DNA of 64,000 nucleotides, from the IMG/VR virus record IMGVR_UViG_3300027996_000011, positions 31,728 to 95,727 of that record; one strand, 5' to 3'. This document shows positions 42,543 through 51,109 of this stretch, piece by piece; the stretch's first letter is position 1, and every line of letters begins with the position of its first letter. The position numbers and the translations under genes were made by a program. This DNA is from a virus. The notes beneath the pieces are model-generated. The model was not told where the DNA came from. It did no database searches and was given only the letters and a program-made list of their open reading frames with translations.

Positions 42543-42552
42543 TATAAATATA
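42543..42552 (-). promoter_or_regulatory. Putative late promoter motif TATATTTATA
   Basis: In the coding direction TATATTTATA-GAAT-ATG, a short-spaced copy (four bases) before the nucleotidyltransferase-fold gene. Confidence 0.57.
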
Positions 42553-42564
42553 TGGAAATATAGT

Positions 42565-42810
42565 CTATGACAATTTTTTATATTTATAGTTTTTAGATAT
42601 TTTTTTGGCAAAGAAGGAACCCTGACTTTCAGCTAGTCTCATTTTAGTAAAAATAGAGATAGGTACTTTTTCATAAGAATATTTACCCCCCTTTTTAAAC
42701 TCAACAATTAACTCACTTGTTTCTGTGTTATATTCTGAAGATTTTAAATTTGAGGAGTCGTATTCATTTATTATTAACCTACCTTCTATTTTTTCTTTTT
42801 TAATAGCCAT
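42565..42810 (-). CDS. KTSC-domain protein (81 aa)
   Basis: An 81-residue protein made of a KTSC domain: SSNLKSSEYNTETSELIVEF, then KKGGKYSYEKVPISIFTKM and SQGSFFAKKISKNYKYKKL. The order S(S)xL.S..Y......L.V.F..G..Y.Y..VP......., ending GSFF...I...Y, matches the family. KTSC domains are short and often fused or adjacent to nucleic-acid enzymes; function is unknown. Its start overlaps the stop of the glutaredoxin-like gene by one base. Confidence 0.85.
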   Translation of the reverse strand: MAIKKEKIEGRLIINEYDSSNLKSSEYNTETSELIVEFKKGGKYSYEKVPISIFTKMRLAESQGSFFAKKISKNYKYKKLS

Positions 42811-43259
42811 TACCCTTGTGCTTGTGGTTGAGCTGTTGATGGGTTAGGTTGTGGGTTGTTACCTTGTGGGTTATTAGCGATATTAGGTGTTCCAGCTGTT
42901 TGTTGTTGAATTTGTTGGATTTGTTGACCCATATTATTAAGTAGTAAAGCTATATTTTTTGTAGCATTTAGTACTTGTTCCATTCTTTCTTCTAATTTTA
43001 GTGCAGGCATTGGGTGGTCTACAAAATGTTTAACTCTAGCCACTAGTTCTTCTGGTGTTCTAAAGTCTCTATTTGGTAACCAAACTTCTTCTTGAAATTT
43101 AATTGTTGGTGTTACTGCGAGTCCAGTTATTCTTAATAGGTCGTTCCACTCATCGAAGTTTTCACTAGTAATAACTTCCTCAAAGTCAATTTGGTTTTCA
43201 ATTAATGCGTCTTTTACTTTTTTACAGTAGTGACATGATGGGTTTGTGTATAATTTCAT
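42810..43259 (-). CDS. Glutaredoxin-like protein with Gln/Pro-rich tail
   Basis: A 149-residue protein. The first 85 residues form a glutaredoxin fold: KLYTNPSCHYCKKVKDAL with the CxxC redox pair (Cys9, Cys12) and LAVTPTIKFQ with the cis-Pro. The remaining residues include a helix (LEERMEQVLNATKNIALLL) and a disordered Gln/Asn/Pro tail (QQIQQIQQQTAG), unusual for a glutaredoxin. It may reduce phage ribonucleotide reductase or keep virion Cys reduced. The tail could anchor it to a partner. First gene after dnaK on the leftward strand. Confidence 0.85.
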   Translation of the reverse strand: MKLYTNPSCHYCKKVKDALIENQIDFEEVITSENFDEWNDLLRITGLAVTPTIKFQEEVWLPNRDFRTPEELVARVKHFVDHPMPALKLEERMEQVLNATKNIALLLNNMGQQIQQIQQQTAGTPNIANNPQGNNPQPNPSTAQPQAQG

Positions 43260-43329
43260 AATGTTTTTTTTTTAATTATAGGTATTTTAATAATGAAAGG
43301 AAACTTAATTCCTTTCATTATTGATAAAT

Positions 43330-45195
43330 TTATTTAACTTCTTCGAACTCAACATCAGTAGTGTTTTCTCCCTCTGAAGGTGGTGGTGTCTCATCACCCC
43401 CACTTTCTTCATATAGTTGGGTTGATACTTCCTGCCATTTTTGGTTTATCTCCTCCATTGTAGTGTCTATAGACTCTAGATTTTTTTCTTCAATTGATTT
43501 TTTTAACCTACCTACAATCTCAGTCAATTTTTCTTTTGAGTCCTGGTCTAATTTATCTTCATACTCTTTTAATTGTTTTTCTGTTTGAAAAACCATCGAG
43601 TCTGCTTCATTTAACTTTTCCACCTCTTCTTTTTTCTTAGCGTCTTCTGATGCATTTACTTCTGCTTCTTTTTTCATTCTTTCAATTTCATCATCAGACA
43701 AACTACTACCAGACTCTATTTTAATATTATGTTCTTTTCCAGTACCTTTATCTAAAGCTTTAACATCAATAATCCCATTTGCATCAATATCAAACGTAAC
43801 CTCAATCTGAGGTATTCCTCTTGGTGATGGTGGGATATCTGTTAGTTGGAATCTGCCTAAGGTTCTATTATCTGGAGCCATTGGTCTTTCACCTTGTAAA
43901 ACATGGATGTCCACAGATGGTTGGTTATCTACAGCGGTAGAAAATATTTGGGATTTAGATGTTGGTATTGTGGTGTTAGATTCAATTAATGGTGTCATTA
44001 CCCCACCCATTGTTTCTATACCTAATGAAAGTGGTGTTACATCTAATAATAATACGTCTTTAACATCTCCAGCTAAAACACCACCTTGTATTGCGGCTCC
44101 CATAGCAACAACCTCATCTGGGTTAACTCCTTTTGATGGTTTTTTCTTAAATAGTTTTTCTACAGCTTCTTGTATTACTGGAATTCTTGTAGAACCACCA
44201 ACTAATAAAATTTCATCAATGTCTGTTACTTTTAATCCAGCATCTTTAATTGCTTTTCTACAAGGGGTAAGACTTTTTTTAACTAAATCCTCCACCATAG
44301 ACTCAAATTTAGCTTTAGATAATGTACGTACAAGGTGTTTTGGTCCTGTATTATCTGCGGTAATATAAGGTAGGTTTATTTCTGTTGTTGTTGAGTTAGA
44401 TAATTCTACTTTGGCTTTTTCTGCTGCTTCTCTTAGTCTTTGTAATGCGGAAGGGTCATTACTTAAGTCCATATTATTTTCTCCTTTAAACTCGTCTAGT
44501 AACCAGTCTATAATTTTTTCATCAAAATTATCACCACCAAGATGTGTGTCACCATTTGTTGACATAACCTCAAATATCCCATCACCAATTTCAAGAATAG
44601 AAATATCAAAGGTACCACCACCTAAATCATATACAGCAACCACTTTGTCTTCATTTTCATTCAACCCATAAGCTAGTGCCGCAGCTGTCGGTTCATTTAT
44701 AATTCTTAGTACTTTTAATCCAGCTATTTCTCCAGCTTCTTTTGTTGCATTTCTTTGTTCGTCATTAAAATAAGCTGGTACTGTAATTACAGCTTCAGTT
44801 ACTTTAGTACCTAAATAATCTTCAGCTGTTTTTTTCAAATTTTGTAAAACTACAGCTGAAATTTCTTGTGGTACATAGGACTTATCGTCTACTTTAATTG
44901 TAACAATGCCCTTACTACCTTTAACAACATCGTAAGACATTTTTTTAGCTTCTTTAGTTATTTCACTAAATTTACTACCTATAAATCTTTTTACCGAATA
45001 AATTGTATTTTTAGGGTTTGTAACACCTTGTCTTTTTGCTGGGTCACCAACAGACCTATCACCTTCTTTATACGATACTACAGAAGGGGTGGTTCTTTTA
45101 CCCTCTGAATTTACAATTATTACGGGTACACCCGCTTCAACCACCGAAACACACGAATTCGTTGTTCCTAAATCAATTCCAATTACTTTTGTCAT
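43330..45195 (-). CDS. dnaK: DnaK (Hsp70) chaperone, full length
   Basis: A 621-residue Hsp70 with every canonical part. The ATPase domain has [14 protein letters not shown] (5-18), [47 protein letters not shown] and [13 protein letters not shown]. The linker reads [19 protein letters not shown], the substrate-binding domain has [19 protein letters not shown], and the helical lid ends in DVEFEEVK. That tail is the form seen in Bacteroidota DnaK, so acquisition from a host-like bacterium is likely. It folds nascent or stressed proteins with DnaJ/GrpE, which are not in this window. A promoter with -7 TACTTTTG and a divergent clp gene share its upstream region. Confidence 0.95.
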   Translation of the reverse strand: MTKVIGIDLGTTNSCVSVVEAGVPVIIVNSEGKRTTPSVVSYKEGDRSVGDPAKRQGVTNPKNTIYSVKRFIGSKFSEITKEAKKMSYDVVKGSKGIVTIKVDDKSYVPQEISAVVLQNLKKTAEDYLGTKVTEAVITVPAYFNDEQRNATKEAGEIAGLKVLRIINEPTAAALAYGLNENEDKVVAVYDLGGGTFDISILEIGDGIFEVMSTNGDTHLGGDNFDEKIIDWLLDEFKGENNMDLSNDPSALQRLREAAEKAKVELSNSTTTEINLPYITADNTGPKHLVRTLSKAKFESMVEDLVKKSLTPCRKAIKDAGLKVTDIDEILLVGGSTRIPVIQEAVEKLFKKKPSKGVNPDEVVAMGAAIQGGVLAGDVKDVLLLDVTPLSLGIETMGGVMTPLIESNTTIPTSKSQIFSTAVDNQPSVDIHVLQGERPMAPDNRTLGRFQLTDIPPSPRGIPQIEVTFDIDANGIIDVKALDKGTGKEHNIKIESGSSLSDDEIERMKKEAEVNASEDAKKKEEVEKLNEADSMVFQTEKQLKEYEDKLDQDSKEKLTEIVGRLKKSIEEKNLESIDTTMEEINQKWQEVSTQLYEESGGDETPPPSEGENTTDVEFEEVK

Positions 45196-45268
45196 TTTTA
45201 TTTAATTTTCTTTATTTTTATTTGTTTATGAAATTATTTTCATTAGTTTTGTAGTACAATTACCGTAC

Positions 45269-45300
45269 CAAAAGTAATAAAGAATAATTCAAATGTCAAA
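45269..45300 (-). promoter_or_regulatory. Bacteroidota-type promoter for dnaK
   Basis: Read leftward: -33 TTTG (45297-45300), a 20-base spacer, -7 TACTTTTG (45269-45276), matching TAnnTTTG. The transcript would have a leader of about 65 bases. The -33 element overlaps the TGTCA-type repeats. Confidence 0.6.
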
Positions 45301-45327
45301 CCTGACATAATATATGTCACTTTGTCA
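45294..45327. promoter_or_regulatory. Operator-like TGTCA/TGACA repeats between dnaK and clp
   Basis: Four pentamers lie in 34 bases: TGTCA 45294, TGACA 45303, TGTCA 45315 and TGTCA 45323. The middle two form a perfect dyad TGACAT-AATAT-ATGTCA (45303-45319). The cluster overlaps the dnaK -33 element and sits five bases before the clp -33 element, where a repressor or activator could act on both. It does not look like CIRCE. Confidence 0.55.
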
Positions 45328-45331
45328 GTTG

Positions 45332-45361
45332 TTGATTATTATAAGAAATATGTTAACTTTA
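45332..45361 (+). promoter_or_regulatory. Bacteroidota-type promoter for clp gene
   Basis: -33 TTG (45332-45334), an exact 19-base spacer, -7 TAACTTTA (45354-45361), seven of eight in the fixed and free positions of TAnnTTTG (last base A). ATG 45375 follows 13 bases later. Confidence 0.55.
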
Positions 45362-45374
45362 AATAAAAAATAAT

Positions 45375-47414
45375 ATGATAGATTTTAGTGCAGACTCAGA
45401 TATGGAAGAAATAAATAGTGGTGGTGAAAAACAAAAACCAAGTGTAGCGGATAGTGGTACACCAATTCTCGATAATTTTTCTCGTGATTTAACAGCTATA
45501 GCAGCTAGAGGTGAATTAGACCCAGTTATAGGTCGTGAAGATGAAGTTAAAAGAATAGTGCAAATTTTAGCTAGACGTAAGAAAAATAACCCAGTGTTAA
45601 TTGGTGAACCTGGAGCTGGAAAGACTTCAGTAGTGGAAATGTTGGCTACTATGATTCATCTTGGTAAATGTCCTAGAACGCTATTAAATAAAAGAATAGT
45701 ATTGTTGGAGTTATCCTCATTAGTTGCTGGTACTAAGTACCGAGGTCAATTTGAGGAAAGGATGAAAGCTATAATAGATGAATTAAGGGAAAATAAAGAA
45801 GTTATTATTTTTATAGATGAAATTCATACTGTGGTAGGTACTGGAAATTCTTCTGGTAATTTAGATGCTGCAAATATATTTAAACCGCCTTTAGCTAGAG
45901 GTGAAGTACAATGTATAGGGGCAACTACTATGGATGAGTATAGAGAAAAAATTGAAAAAGACGGTGCATTAGAGAGAAGATTTCAAAAAGTAACTATTGA
46001 CCCACCTTCTTTGTTTGATACCGTAAAAATTCTAAAAAATATAAAACATGTTTATGAGGAACACCATAATGTTAGTTATAGTAATGAAGTGGTTGAGTTA
46101 TGTGTTAAATTGGCTGACAGATATATAAGTGACAGGGCTTTTCCTGATAAAGCAATAGATGTACTTGATGAGGTTGGGTCCATGGTTCAGATAGAGGTTA
46201 AAACACCAAAAACGTTGGAAAAATTAAAAGGTGAGATTGATAATCTTAAATTAGAAAAGATTGAGGTTGTGAAGTCTCAAATGTATGAAAAAGCCGCTGA
46301 TTTAAGAGATGGTGAAAGAAAATTAACTGAGAAGTTACGTAAATTAACAACTGATTGGGAAGAAAAGCAATCCCTAAATAAGATAGATATTACTATTGAA
46401 AACGTTATGGATGTTGTATCTAAAATAACTAGGATACCTTTAAGTAGGATGAATAGAAATGAGAAAAAAAATCTTTTAAATCTAGATGGTCAATTAAAGA
46501 AAGAAGTTATAGGGCAAGATGAAGCTATAAACACTATTGTAAAAGCTGTAAGACGTAACTCTATAGGGATAAAAGAATTGGATAAACCAATAGGTTCCTT
46601 TATCTGTCTGGGACCTACTGGTGTTGGTAAAACTCATTTAGCTAAAAAATTATCTGAATTACTTTTTGGTAGTGAGGAGTCTTTAATAAGGGTAGACATG
46701 TCTGAGTACCAAGAAAAACACTCAGTTTCTAGACTAATAGGTTCACCTCCAGGATATGTTGGGTACAATGAAGGTGGTCAGTTTACTGAAAAAGTAAGAC
46801 AGAAGCCATATTCTTTAATACTCTTTGATGAGATAGAGAAAGGTCATAGGGATATTTTTAATATTCTTTTACAGATTTTAGATGATGGTTATGTAACAGA
46901 TGCTGCGGGTAGAAAAATTAATTTTAGAAATACTTTAATTATGATGACTTCTAATATTGGTGTTAAAAACTCCCAGGATTTTAGTAGAGGTCTAGGGTTT
47001 ACTACTAAATCATCCGAACAAACAGATAAAGAAAGAATTAGAAGTATTATATCAAAATCACTTAAAAATACATTTAATCCTGAATTTTTAAATCGTTTAG
47101 ATGATGTAATTATGTTCGAAACTTTGGATAGGTCTAGTGTGAAGAAAATAGTTAAAATAGAGTTGTCTTTTTTAACTTCTAGATTACTGGAAAAAAACTA
47201 TAGTATTAAATTTAGTCCTAGTGTTATTGACCATATTTGCGAGGTAGGTTATGACGAAAAGTTTGGTGCTAGACCACTAAAAAGAGCCATCCAATCAGAA
47301 GTTGAGGACTATATTTCATCTCAGATACTAAAAGATGGTATTATAGAAGGTAACAAATACAACTTAAGTTATTCTAAAAAATCTAATAAGTTTAAAATTG
47401 TCGACAAAGGTTAG
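45375..47414 (+). CDS. ClpC-like AAA+ unfoldase lacking the N-domain
   Basis: A 679-residue two-ring Clp/Hsp100 ATPase. Ring 1: LIGEPGAGKTSVVE (Walker A 77-84), VIIFIDEIHTVVG (Walker B), ALERRFQKV (Arg fingers). A short UVR-like insert, VVKSQMYEKAADLRDGE (298-314), marks ClpC rather than ClpB. Ring 2: CLGPTGVGKTHLAK (413-420), LILFDEIEKGH, FNPEFLNRLDD. RGLGF (538-542) occupies the ClpP-contact loop position (IGF/LGF/VGF in ClpA, ClpX and ClpC), so host ClpP docking is plausible. The usual about 145-residue adaptor-binding N-domain is absent, replaced by a 30-residue acidic leader. It diverges from dnaK. Confidence 0.9.
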   Translation: MIDFSADSDMEEINSGGEKQKPSVADSGTPILDNFSRDLTAIAARGELDPVIGREDEVKRIVQILARRKKNNPVLIGEPGAGKTSVVEMLATMIHLGKCPRTLLNKRIVLLELSSLVAGTKYRGQFEERMKAIIDELRENKEVIIFIDEIHTVVGTGNSSGNLDAANIFKPPLARGEVQCIGATTMDEYREKIEKDGALERRFQKVTIDPPSLFDTVKILKNIKHVYEEHHNVSYSNEVVELCVKLADRYISDRAFPDKAIDVLDEVGSMVQIEVKTPKTLEKLKGEIDNLKLEKIEVVKSQMYEKAADLRDGERKLTEKLRKLTTDWEEKQSLNKIDITIENVMDVVSKITRIPLSRMNRNEKKNLLNLDGQLKKEVIGQDEAINTIVKAVRRNSIGIKELDKPIGSFICLGPTGVGKTHLAKKLSELLFGSEESLIRVDMSEYQEKHSVSRLIGSPPGYVGYNEGGQFTEKVRQKPYSLILFDEIEKGHRDIFNILLQILDDGYVTDAAGRKINFRNTLIMMTSNIGVKNSQDFSRGLGFTTKSSEQTDKERIRSIISKSLKNTFNPEFLNRLDDVIMFETLDRSSVKKIVKIELSFLTSRLLEKNYSIKFSPSVIDHICEVGYDEKFGARPLKRAIQSEVEDYISSQILKDGIIEGNKYNLSYSKKSNKFKIVDKG

Positions 47415-47420
47415 TAATAT

Positions 47421-47430
47421 GATATTTATA
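47421..47430 (+). promoter_or_regulatory. Putative late promoter motif GATATTTATA
   Basis: GATATTTATA-GGTG-ATG, four bases before ATG 47435, almost identical to the copy at 21702 (GATATTTATAGGT-ATG). Confidence 0.6.
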
Positions 47431-47434
47431 GGTG

Positions 47435-48535
47435 ATGAAATTAATAATAACACAAAAACAGTCTAGGCGACTAATCAAAGAAGCTTTAGGTGTGCCTAAA
47501 TCTATTGAGTTTTGGGTTGACACGTTTTCTGAAGTTATTAATGATGGTTTAATGATGTTATTATCTTCTGATGATAAAGAAGTTTTTTTTACTGGAAATG
47601 ACATACAAGAAAAAGCTGTTTCTGGTGGCTGGAATAGTTCTAATGACAAATTTTTAGATTTTCCATTAGCAGAACCACAATTAAACCTAAAGTTAAATAT
47701 TGTACCTGATGAAAGTATAAATAGTGGTGATGATTATATTGATGCAGCTTCTTTTGATACTAGTGGAATTGATTTAATTGATGCTACTTTTGATGATGGT
47801 AAAACTTTACCTTTGGTAGTTGGTGGGATTATAAATATAGAAATTAATGTCCCCGAATCTTCATATGAAAATGGTTCATTTGTAGAACTTTATAATTCTG
47901 AAATAAAACCATATGCTGAATCTATTTTGTTTCATGAACTAACTCATGTTTATGAATTTTATAAAAGAATACTGAGTAATTCGGCAAAACCTAACTTTGA
48001 ACAGGTTGCTAATCTGACCCAGATGATGAATAAAATGGGTTCGGTTGATGATTGGGATGAGTTAATGTTTATGATTTATTTACATTTGAGTTTTGAACTT
48101 AATGCTAGAATATCTGAAGTTTATGGTTTATTAAGAAATAAAAATATTAGCTCTAAAGAAGAGTTTATAGAATTTTTAAAGACTTCTAGAGCTTTTTCTT
48201 ACGCTAAAAGACTTAATAACTTTAGTGCTGAAAAGTTTTTCGAAGATTTTGAGCTTTCTCAAGAAACAATAGATAGAGTTAGAGAGTACGATGGTAAAAA
48301 AACACCAATAGATGAAATAAAGAATGTGGTATTAGACCAACTAATTCAGAACTGGTCGGTAACATATGAAGATTTCTTAAAAGATTTTTCTGCTGATGAA
48401 ACTATAAAAATACCTAACTTACCTAGTAAAGTATTATCCTCACCACAAAACTTTCTTAAATTCTGGGAAAAACGCTTTAATAAAGCGGGACAAGATTCTT
48501 TAAGAAAAATTTCACGTTTATATTCGGCCATTTAA
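47435..48535 (+). CDS. Putative virion-packaged zinc metallopeptidase (HELTH motif)
   Basis: A 366-residue protein from ATG 47435 (GTG 47432 is directly upstream). KLIITQKQSRRLIKEALGV at the N-terminus resembles the short leaders of other candidate head proteins, with IKE16/A17 as a possible protease cut. ESILFHELTHVYEFYKRIL (162-180) holds an HExxH zinc motif (H167, E168, H171) in a helix; HLSFELNARISEVYG (about 206-220) may supply the third ligand (Glu). The rest is not recognised. The late-type motif and leader suggest packaging in the virion; targets are unknown. Confidence 0.55.
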   Translation: MKLIITQKQSRRLIKEALGVPKSIEFWVDTFSEVINDGLMMLLSSDDKEVFFTGNDIQEKAVSGGWNSSNDKFLDFPLAEPQLNLKLNIVPDESINSGDDYIDAASFDTSGIDLIDATFDDGKTLPLVVGGIINIEINVPESSYENGSFVELYNSEIKPYAESILFHELTHVYEFYKRILSNSAKPNFEQVANLTQMMNKMGSVDDWDELMFMIYLHLSFELNARISEVYGLLRNKNISSKEEFIEFLKTSRAFSYAKRLNNFSAEKFFEDFELSQETIDRVREYDGKKTPIDEIKNVVLDQLIQNWSVTYEDFLKDFSADETIKIPNLPSKVLSSPQNFLKFWEKRFNKAGQDSLRKISRLYSAI

Positions 48536-48546
48536 TATTTTTTTCT

Positions 48547-48554
48547 TATCTTTG
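48547..48554 (+). promoter_or_regulatory. Host-type -7 element, four bases before an ATG
   Basis: TATCTTTG (TAnnTTTG) lies four bases before ATG 48559 of the SprT-like gene; no clear TTTG is seen 19 bases upstream. Initiation at the usual distance would give a leaderless or nearly leaderless mRNA. Confidence 0.5.
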
Positions 48555-48558
48555 TAGT

Positions 48559-49059
48559 ATGAATTTAGAAAGAACAAGAAATATTGCAATTGACTTAATG
48601 AGACAACATGGTCTAACTGGTTACACTTTTAAGTGGGACAAAGCTGTTAGAAGATTTGGTTCTTGTAATGGTAGAACTAAAACCATAACTCTTTCTAGAC
48701 CAATGACTCAACACGAAACTAACGAAAAAAGAGTTATAAACACAATTCTTCACGAAATCGCTCACGGACTAGATTATAAAAATAGAGGGTACTCTAATCA
48801 CGACTCTCAATGGAAAAGAGTGGCTAGGTCTATCGGTTGTAGTGGTGAAAGATGTAGTAGTGGTTCTGGTGTTGACAAATCTAAATTTATGAAGTGGGTA
48901 GCTACCTGTCCTAATTGTGAAAAAGACGTTTATTACGCAAGAAAAACAAAAGTAGATAAAGCATGTGGTGTGTGTTGTAAAAAACACAACAATAACAAGT
49001 ACACATCAGAATATAAGTTTAACTGGGAATTAAATCCTAAAGTTGTAAAATATAAATAA
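48559..49059 (+). CDS. SprT-like zinc metalloprotease-fold protein
   Basis: A 166-residue SprT/Spartan-like protein. NTILHEIAHGLDYKN (61-75) carries the HExxH motif (H65, E66, H69) and NHDSQWKRVARSIG (80-93) the third zinc His81, as in SprT. The C-terminal part is a zinc ribbon, CPNC...CGVCC, with RKTKVDKA between the pairs. Spartan relatives cut DNA-protein crosslinks; the phage role may be DNA repair during replication. It begins a three-gene rightward unit whose members overlap or abut. A host-type -7 box precedes it, so it is probably early, unlike the gene before it. Confidence 0.85.
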   Translation: MNLERTRNIAIDLMRQHGLTGYTFKWDKAVRRFGSCNGRTKTITLSRPMTQHETNEKRVINTILHEIAHGLDYKNRGYSNHDSQWKRVARSIGCSGERCSSGSGVDKSKFMKWVATCPNCEKDVYYARKTKVDKACGVCCKKHNNNKYTSEYKFNWELNPKVVKYK

Positions 49060-49589
49060 TGGAAAAATTAGAATATAAAATAAAAAATGGACCAAGGGTA
49101 GAATCTGTAAATGAATTTACCCTTAGTGATGACACTAAAGTAGCGATGTTTCAGGGATTTAGAGGTTCTTACCCCGAATTAGACTTTATTGTGAAATATA
49201 AGGAGCCAACGAATAGATTGAGGACCCCTTCTCACACACATTGGATTGTAGACCTATTAGTTAAAGCAGAATTTAACAAGGAGATGGTTAGAGACTTTGT
49301 ACAGAAGTATTTGGATTTATATGACGTTATGACCCCTTTTGAGACTCAGGAGGAACGCAATAACTACCAACTACAACACATAGGAGGGTCTCTAACAGAC
49401 TTTCAAGGTATAGATGGTTGTGGGTATCTAAGTGTGGAGTTTCTCTCTAGTATCTTAGAATTATTCATTTTATGTGAAAAAAGGTCTGATGATGCGTTTA
49501 TGTTTAAAGGTTTATTACAATTAGTAATTGACTTCTGTGATGGTAAAAGAGATTACTATCAAGTGGTGGGTTACTCTAAAAGAGTTTAA
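49059..49589 (+). CDS. Hypothetical protein (176 aa)
   Basis: A 176-residue soluble protein starting MEKLEYKIKNGPRVESVNEF, with KVAMFQGFRGSYPELDFIVK, THWIVDLLVKAEFNKEMVRD and a Leu-rich SVEFLSSILELFILCEK helix. It is not recognised. Its ATG overlaps the SprT-like stop by one base, and one base separates it from the peptidase gene, so the three are co-transcribed. Confidence 0.65.
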   Translation: MEKLEYKIKNGPRVESVNEFTLSDDTKVAMFQGFRGSYPELDFIVKYKEPTNRLRTPSHTHWIVDLLVKAEFNKEMVRDFVQKYLDLYDVMTPFETQEERNNYQLQHIGGSLTDFQGIDGCGYLSVEFLSSILELFILCEKRSDDAFMFKGLLQLVIDFCDGKRDYYQVVGYSKRV

Positions 49590-49590
49590 T

Positions 49591-50397
49591 ATGAAAGAAA
49601 AATTAAAAGAATTGTTATCGATACCAACTAAGACTTGGGAAGAGGAAAGATTAATAAATTATCTTATGTCACATTTTGAAGAAATGGGATATGATTATGA
49701 AAAAGATGATTTGGGAAATTTGTATGTAACTAAAGGAGTTTCTGACTACTACCCTTTGGTCCTAGCTCACACAGATAGTGTTCATGATATTGTGGAGATG
49801 GAAGTTAGAGAAGAGTATTTACCTAATTCCCAGGGGGAAAGTAAATTAGCTCTAAAGGCTTATACAAAAGAAGATGGGACACCTACAGGGATAGGTGGTG
49901 ATGACAAAGCTGGGGTTTTTATATGCTTACAACTGTTGGAAAAATTCGATGTGATTAAAGCATTTTTCCCGGTTGCTGAAGAAACTGGGTGTCATGGAAG
50001 TAGGGGTGCTAAAGAGGAATTTTTTAAGGATGTTGGCTACGCCATACAATTTGACTCTACAGAAAATGATACGATGTCACTTTCTTTAATGGGAGTGAGG
50101 TTGTTTGAACAAAAATCCGAGTTCTTTAGTAAGACTCGTAATATAATTTTAGAGCATGGCTTTACTGAGTGGAGACATCACCCATATACCGACACTATGA
50201 TTCTTAAAGATAAATTTAATTTTGCTTGTTTAAACTTTGCTGCTGGATATTACAATTATCACACTTCTAATGAGTATGTTATTGTTGAGGATGTGAAAAA
50301 TTCTATAAAATTAGGTGAAAATGTTATAAGTAAGTTAGGTAACTCTTTTTATGAATTTAAGTCCAAGCAGAAAGAGTCTGATTTTTGGTTCGATTAG
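49591..50397 (+). CDS. M20-family metallopeptidase (PepT-like)
   Basis: A 268-residue di-zinc peptidase from ATG 49591; the upstream in-frame extension lies in the previous gene. LVLAHTDSVHDI (57-68) holds His60 and Asp62, GGDDKAGVFICLQLL (102-116) the bridging Asp, PVAEETGCHGSRGA (127-140) the catalytic Glu-Glu pair, FDSTEND (154-160) a further Asp, and YNYHTSNEYV (221-230) the last His224. All ligands of an M20 enzyme are present. It is shorter than typical PepT/M20 (about 370-410 aa): the lid/dimerisation domain appears very small. It could trim peptides or process signal molecules. Confidence 0.82.
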   Translation: MKEKLKELLSIPTKTWEEERLINYLMSHFEEMGYDYEKDDLGNLYVTKGVSDYYPLVLAHTDSVHDIVEMEVREEYLPNSQGESKLALKAYTKEDGTPTGIGGDDKAGVFICLQLLEKFDVIKAFFPVAEETGCHGSRGAKEEFFKDVGYAIQFDSTENDTMSLSLMGVRLFEQKSEFFSKTRNIILEHGFTEWRHHPYTDTMILKDKFNFACLNFAAGYYNYHTSNEYVIVEDVKNSIKLGENVISKLGNSFYEFKSKQKESDFWFD

Positions 50398-51032
50398 TAC
50401 CCTCCGTCCTCATCTCTATCATACTCACCTGTAGGGGTAACATCAAAAAAGTGTCTTGAGCTTTTTCCTCTATCAATTCTGTCTTGTGAATTTTGTTGTA
50501 CTACTAGACCATCTTTTTCTTCTGATTTAACTACACCGTGTAACCAATCAACAAAGGGACCATAAAGAAACATACTACTGTCACCAAATAATTGTTTATA
50601 ATCTTTAAACCCTGCACCACTTGTTCCACCTCCTAGTCCTTCATCTGGGTATAAACCTAGTTTAGTAACATCATCTACAATTACATCTACGATGGGTGAT
50701 AACCAAGTAGAGACAAAATTAAGACCTTTAGCTGCCCTTAACCTTTTTATTACCAAGTCTTTCCAATTCTTATCTAAATACTTTAAAAGGTAAAAATCCA
50801 TTTTTTCTTGACCCATCCCATCAGTTAATTTTTCTTCTTTTAGAACGTCTTCTAGAAACGTAAGTGTGTGTGGGTTCCAACCACTATCTTTATTTACAAA
50901 ATGTAAAACAGTAGCTACTTTACCATTCACCTCCAAAATATCAGAAATATTTTTGATTTCAGTTAATGTGTCCGGTTCGGAATTTTTAACTATATTGTCT
51001 ACTCGACTTAAAAGTTTTTTTATTTTACTCAC
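50394..51032 (-). CDS. Hypothetical late protein (212 aa)
   Basis: A 212-residue protein on the opposite strand, overlapping the peptidase gene end by four bases. GTG 51030-51032 is used, 11 bases after a late-type motif. It is helical at first (SKIKKLLSRVDNIVKNSEPD), then has WKDLVIKRLRAAKGLNFVST, LGLYPDEGLGGGTSGAGFKD and an Asp-rich end. No family recognised. The late motif suggests a virion or assembly role. Confidence 0.62.
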   Translation of the reverse strand: MSKIKKLLSRVDNIVKNSEPDTLTEIKNISDILEVNGKVATVLHFVNKDSGWNPHTLTFLEDVLKEEKLTDGMGQEKMDFYLLKYLDKNWKDLVIKRLRAAKGLNFVSTWLSPIVDVIVDDVTKLGLYPDEGLGGGTSGAGFKDYKQLFGDSSMFLYGPFVDWLHGVVKSEEKDGLVVQQNSQDRIDRGKSSRHFFDVTPTGEYDRDEDGGY

Positions 51033-51043
51033 TTATTTTTTAT

Positions 51044-51053
51044 TATAAATATT
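51044..51053 (-). promoter_or_regulatory. Putative late promoter motif AATATTTATA
   Basis: In the coding direction AATATTTATA, 11 bases before GTG 51032. It sits back to back with the host-type promoter at 51053-51083. Confidence 0.52.
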
Positions 51054-51083
51054 TTGATTATTAGAATAAGATACTTATATTTG
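51053..51083 (+). promoter_or_regulatory. Bacteroidota-type promoter (-33/-7) for basic protein and tmRNA
   Basis: TTTG (51053-51056), an exact 19-base spacer, TATATTTG (51076-51083): a perfect TTTG-N19-TAnnTTTG match. It would drive the small basic protein and probably the tmRNA four bases beyond it. Confidence 0.75.
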
Positions 51084-51109
51084 TAGAGAATTAAATATTA
51101 AATAGAATT

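Noticed and set aside
43907-44368. 153-residue rightward frame inside dnaK
   Set aside because: Antisense shadow; dnaK reads cleanly through the whole interval with all Hsp70 motifs.
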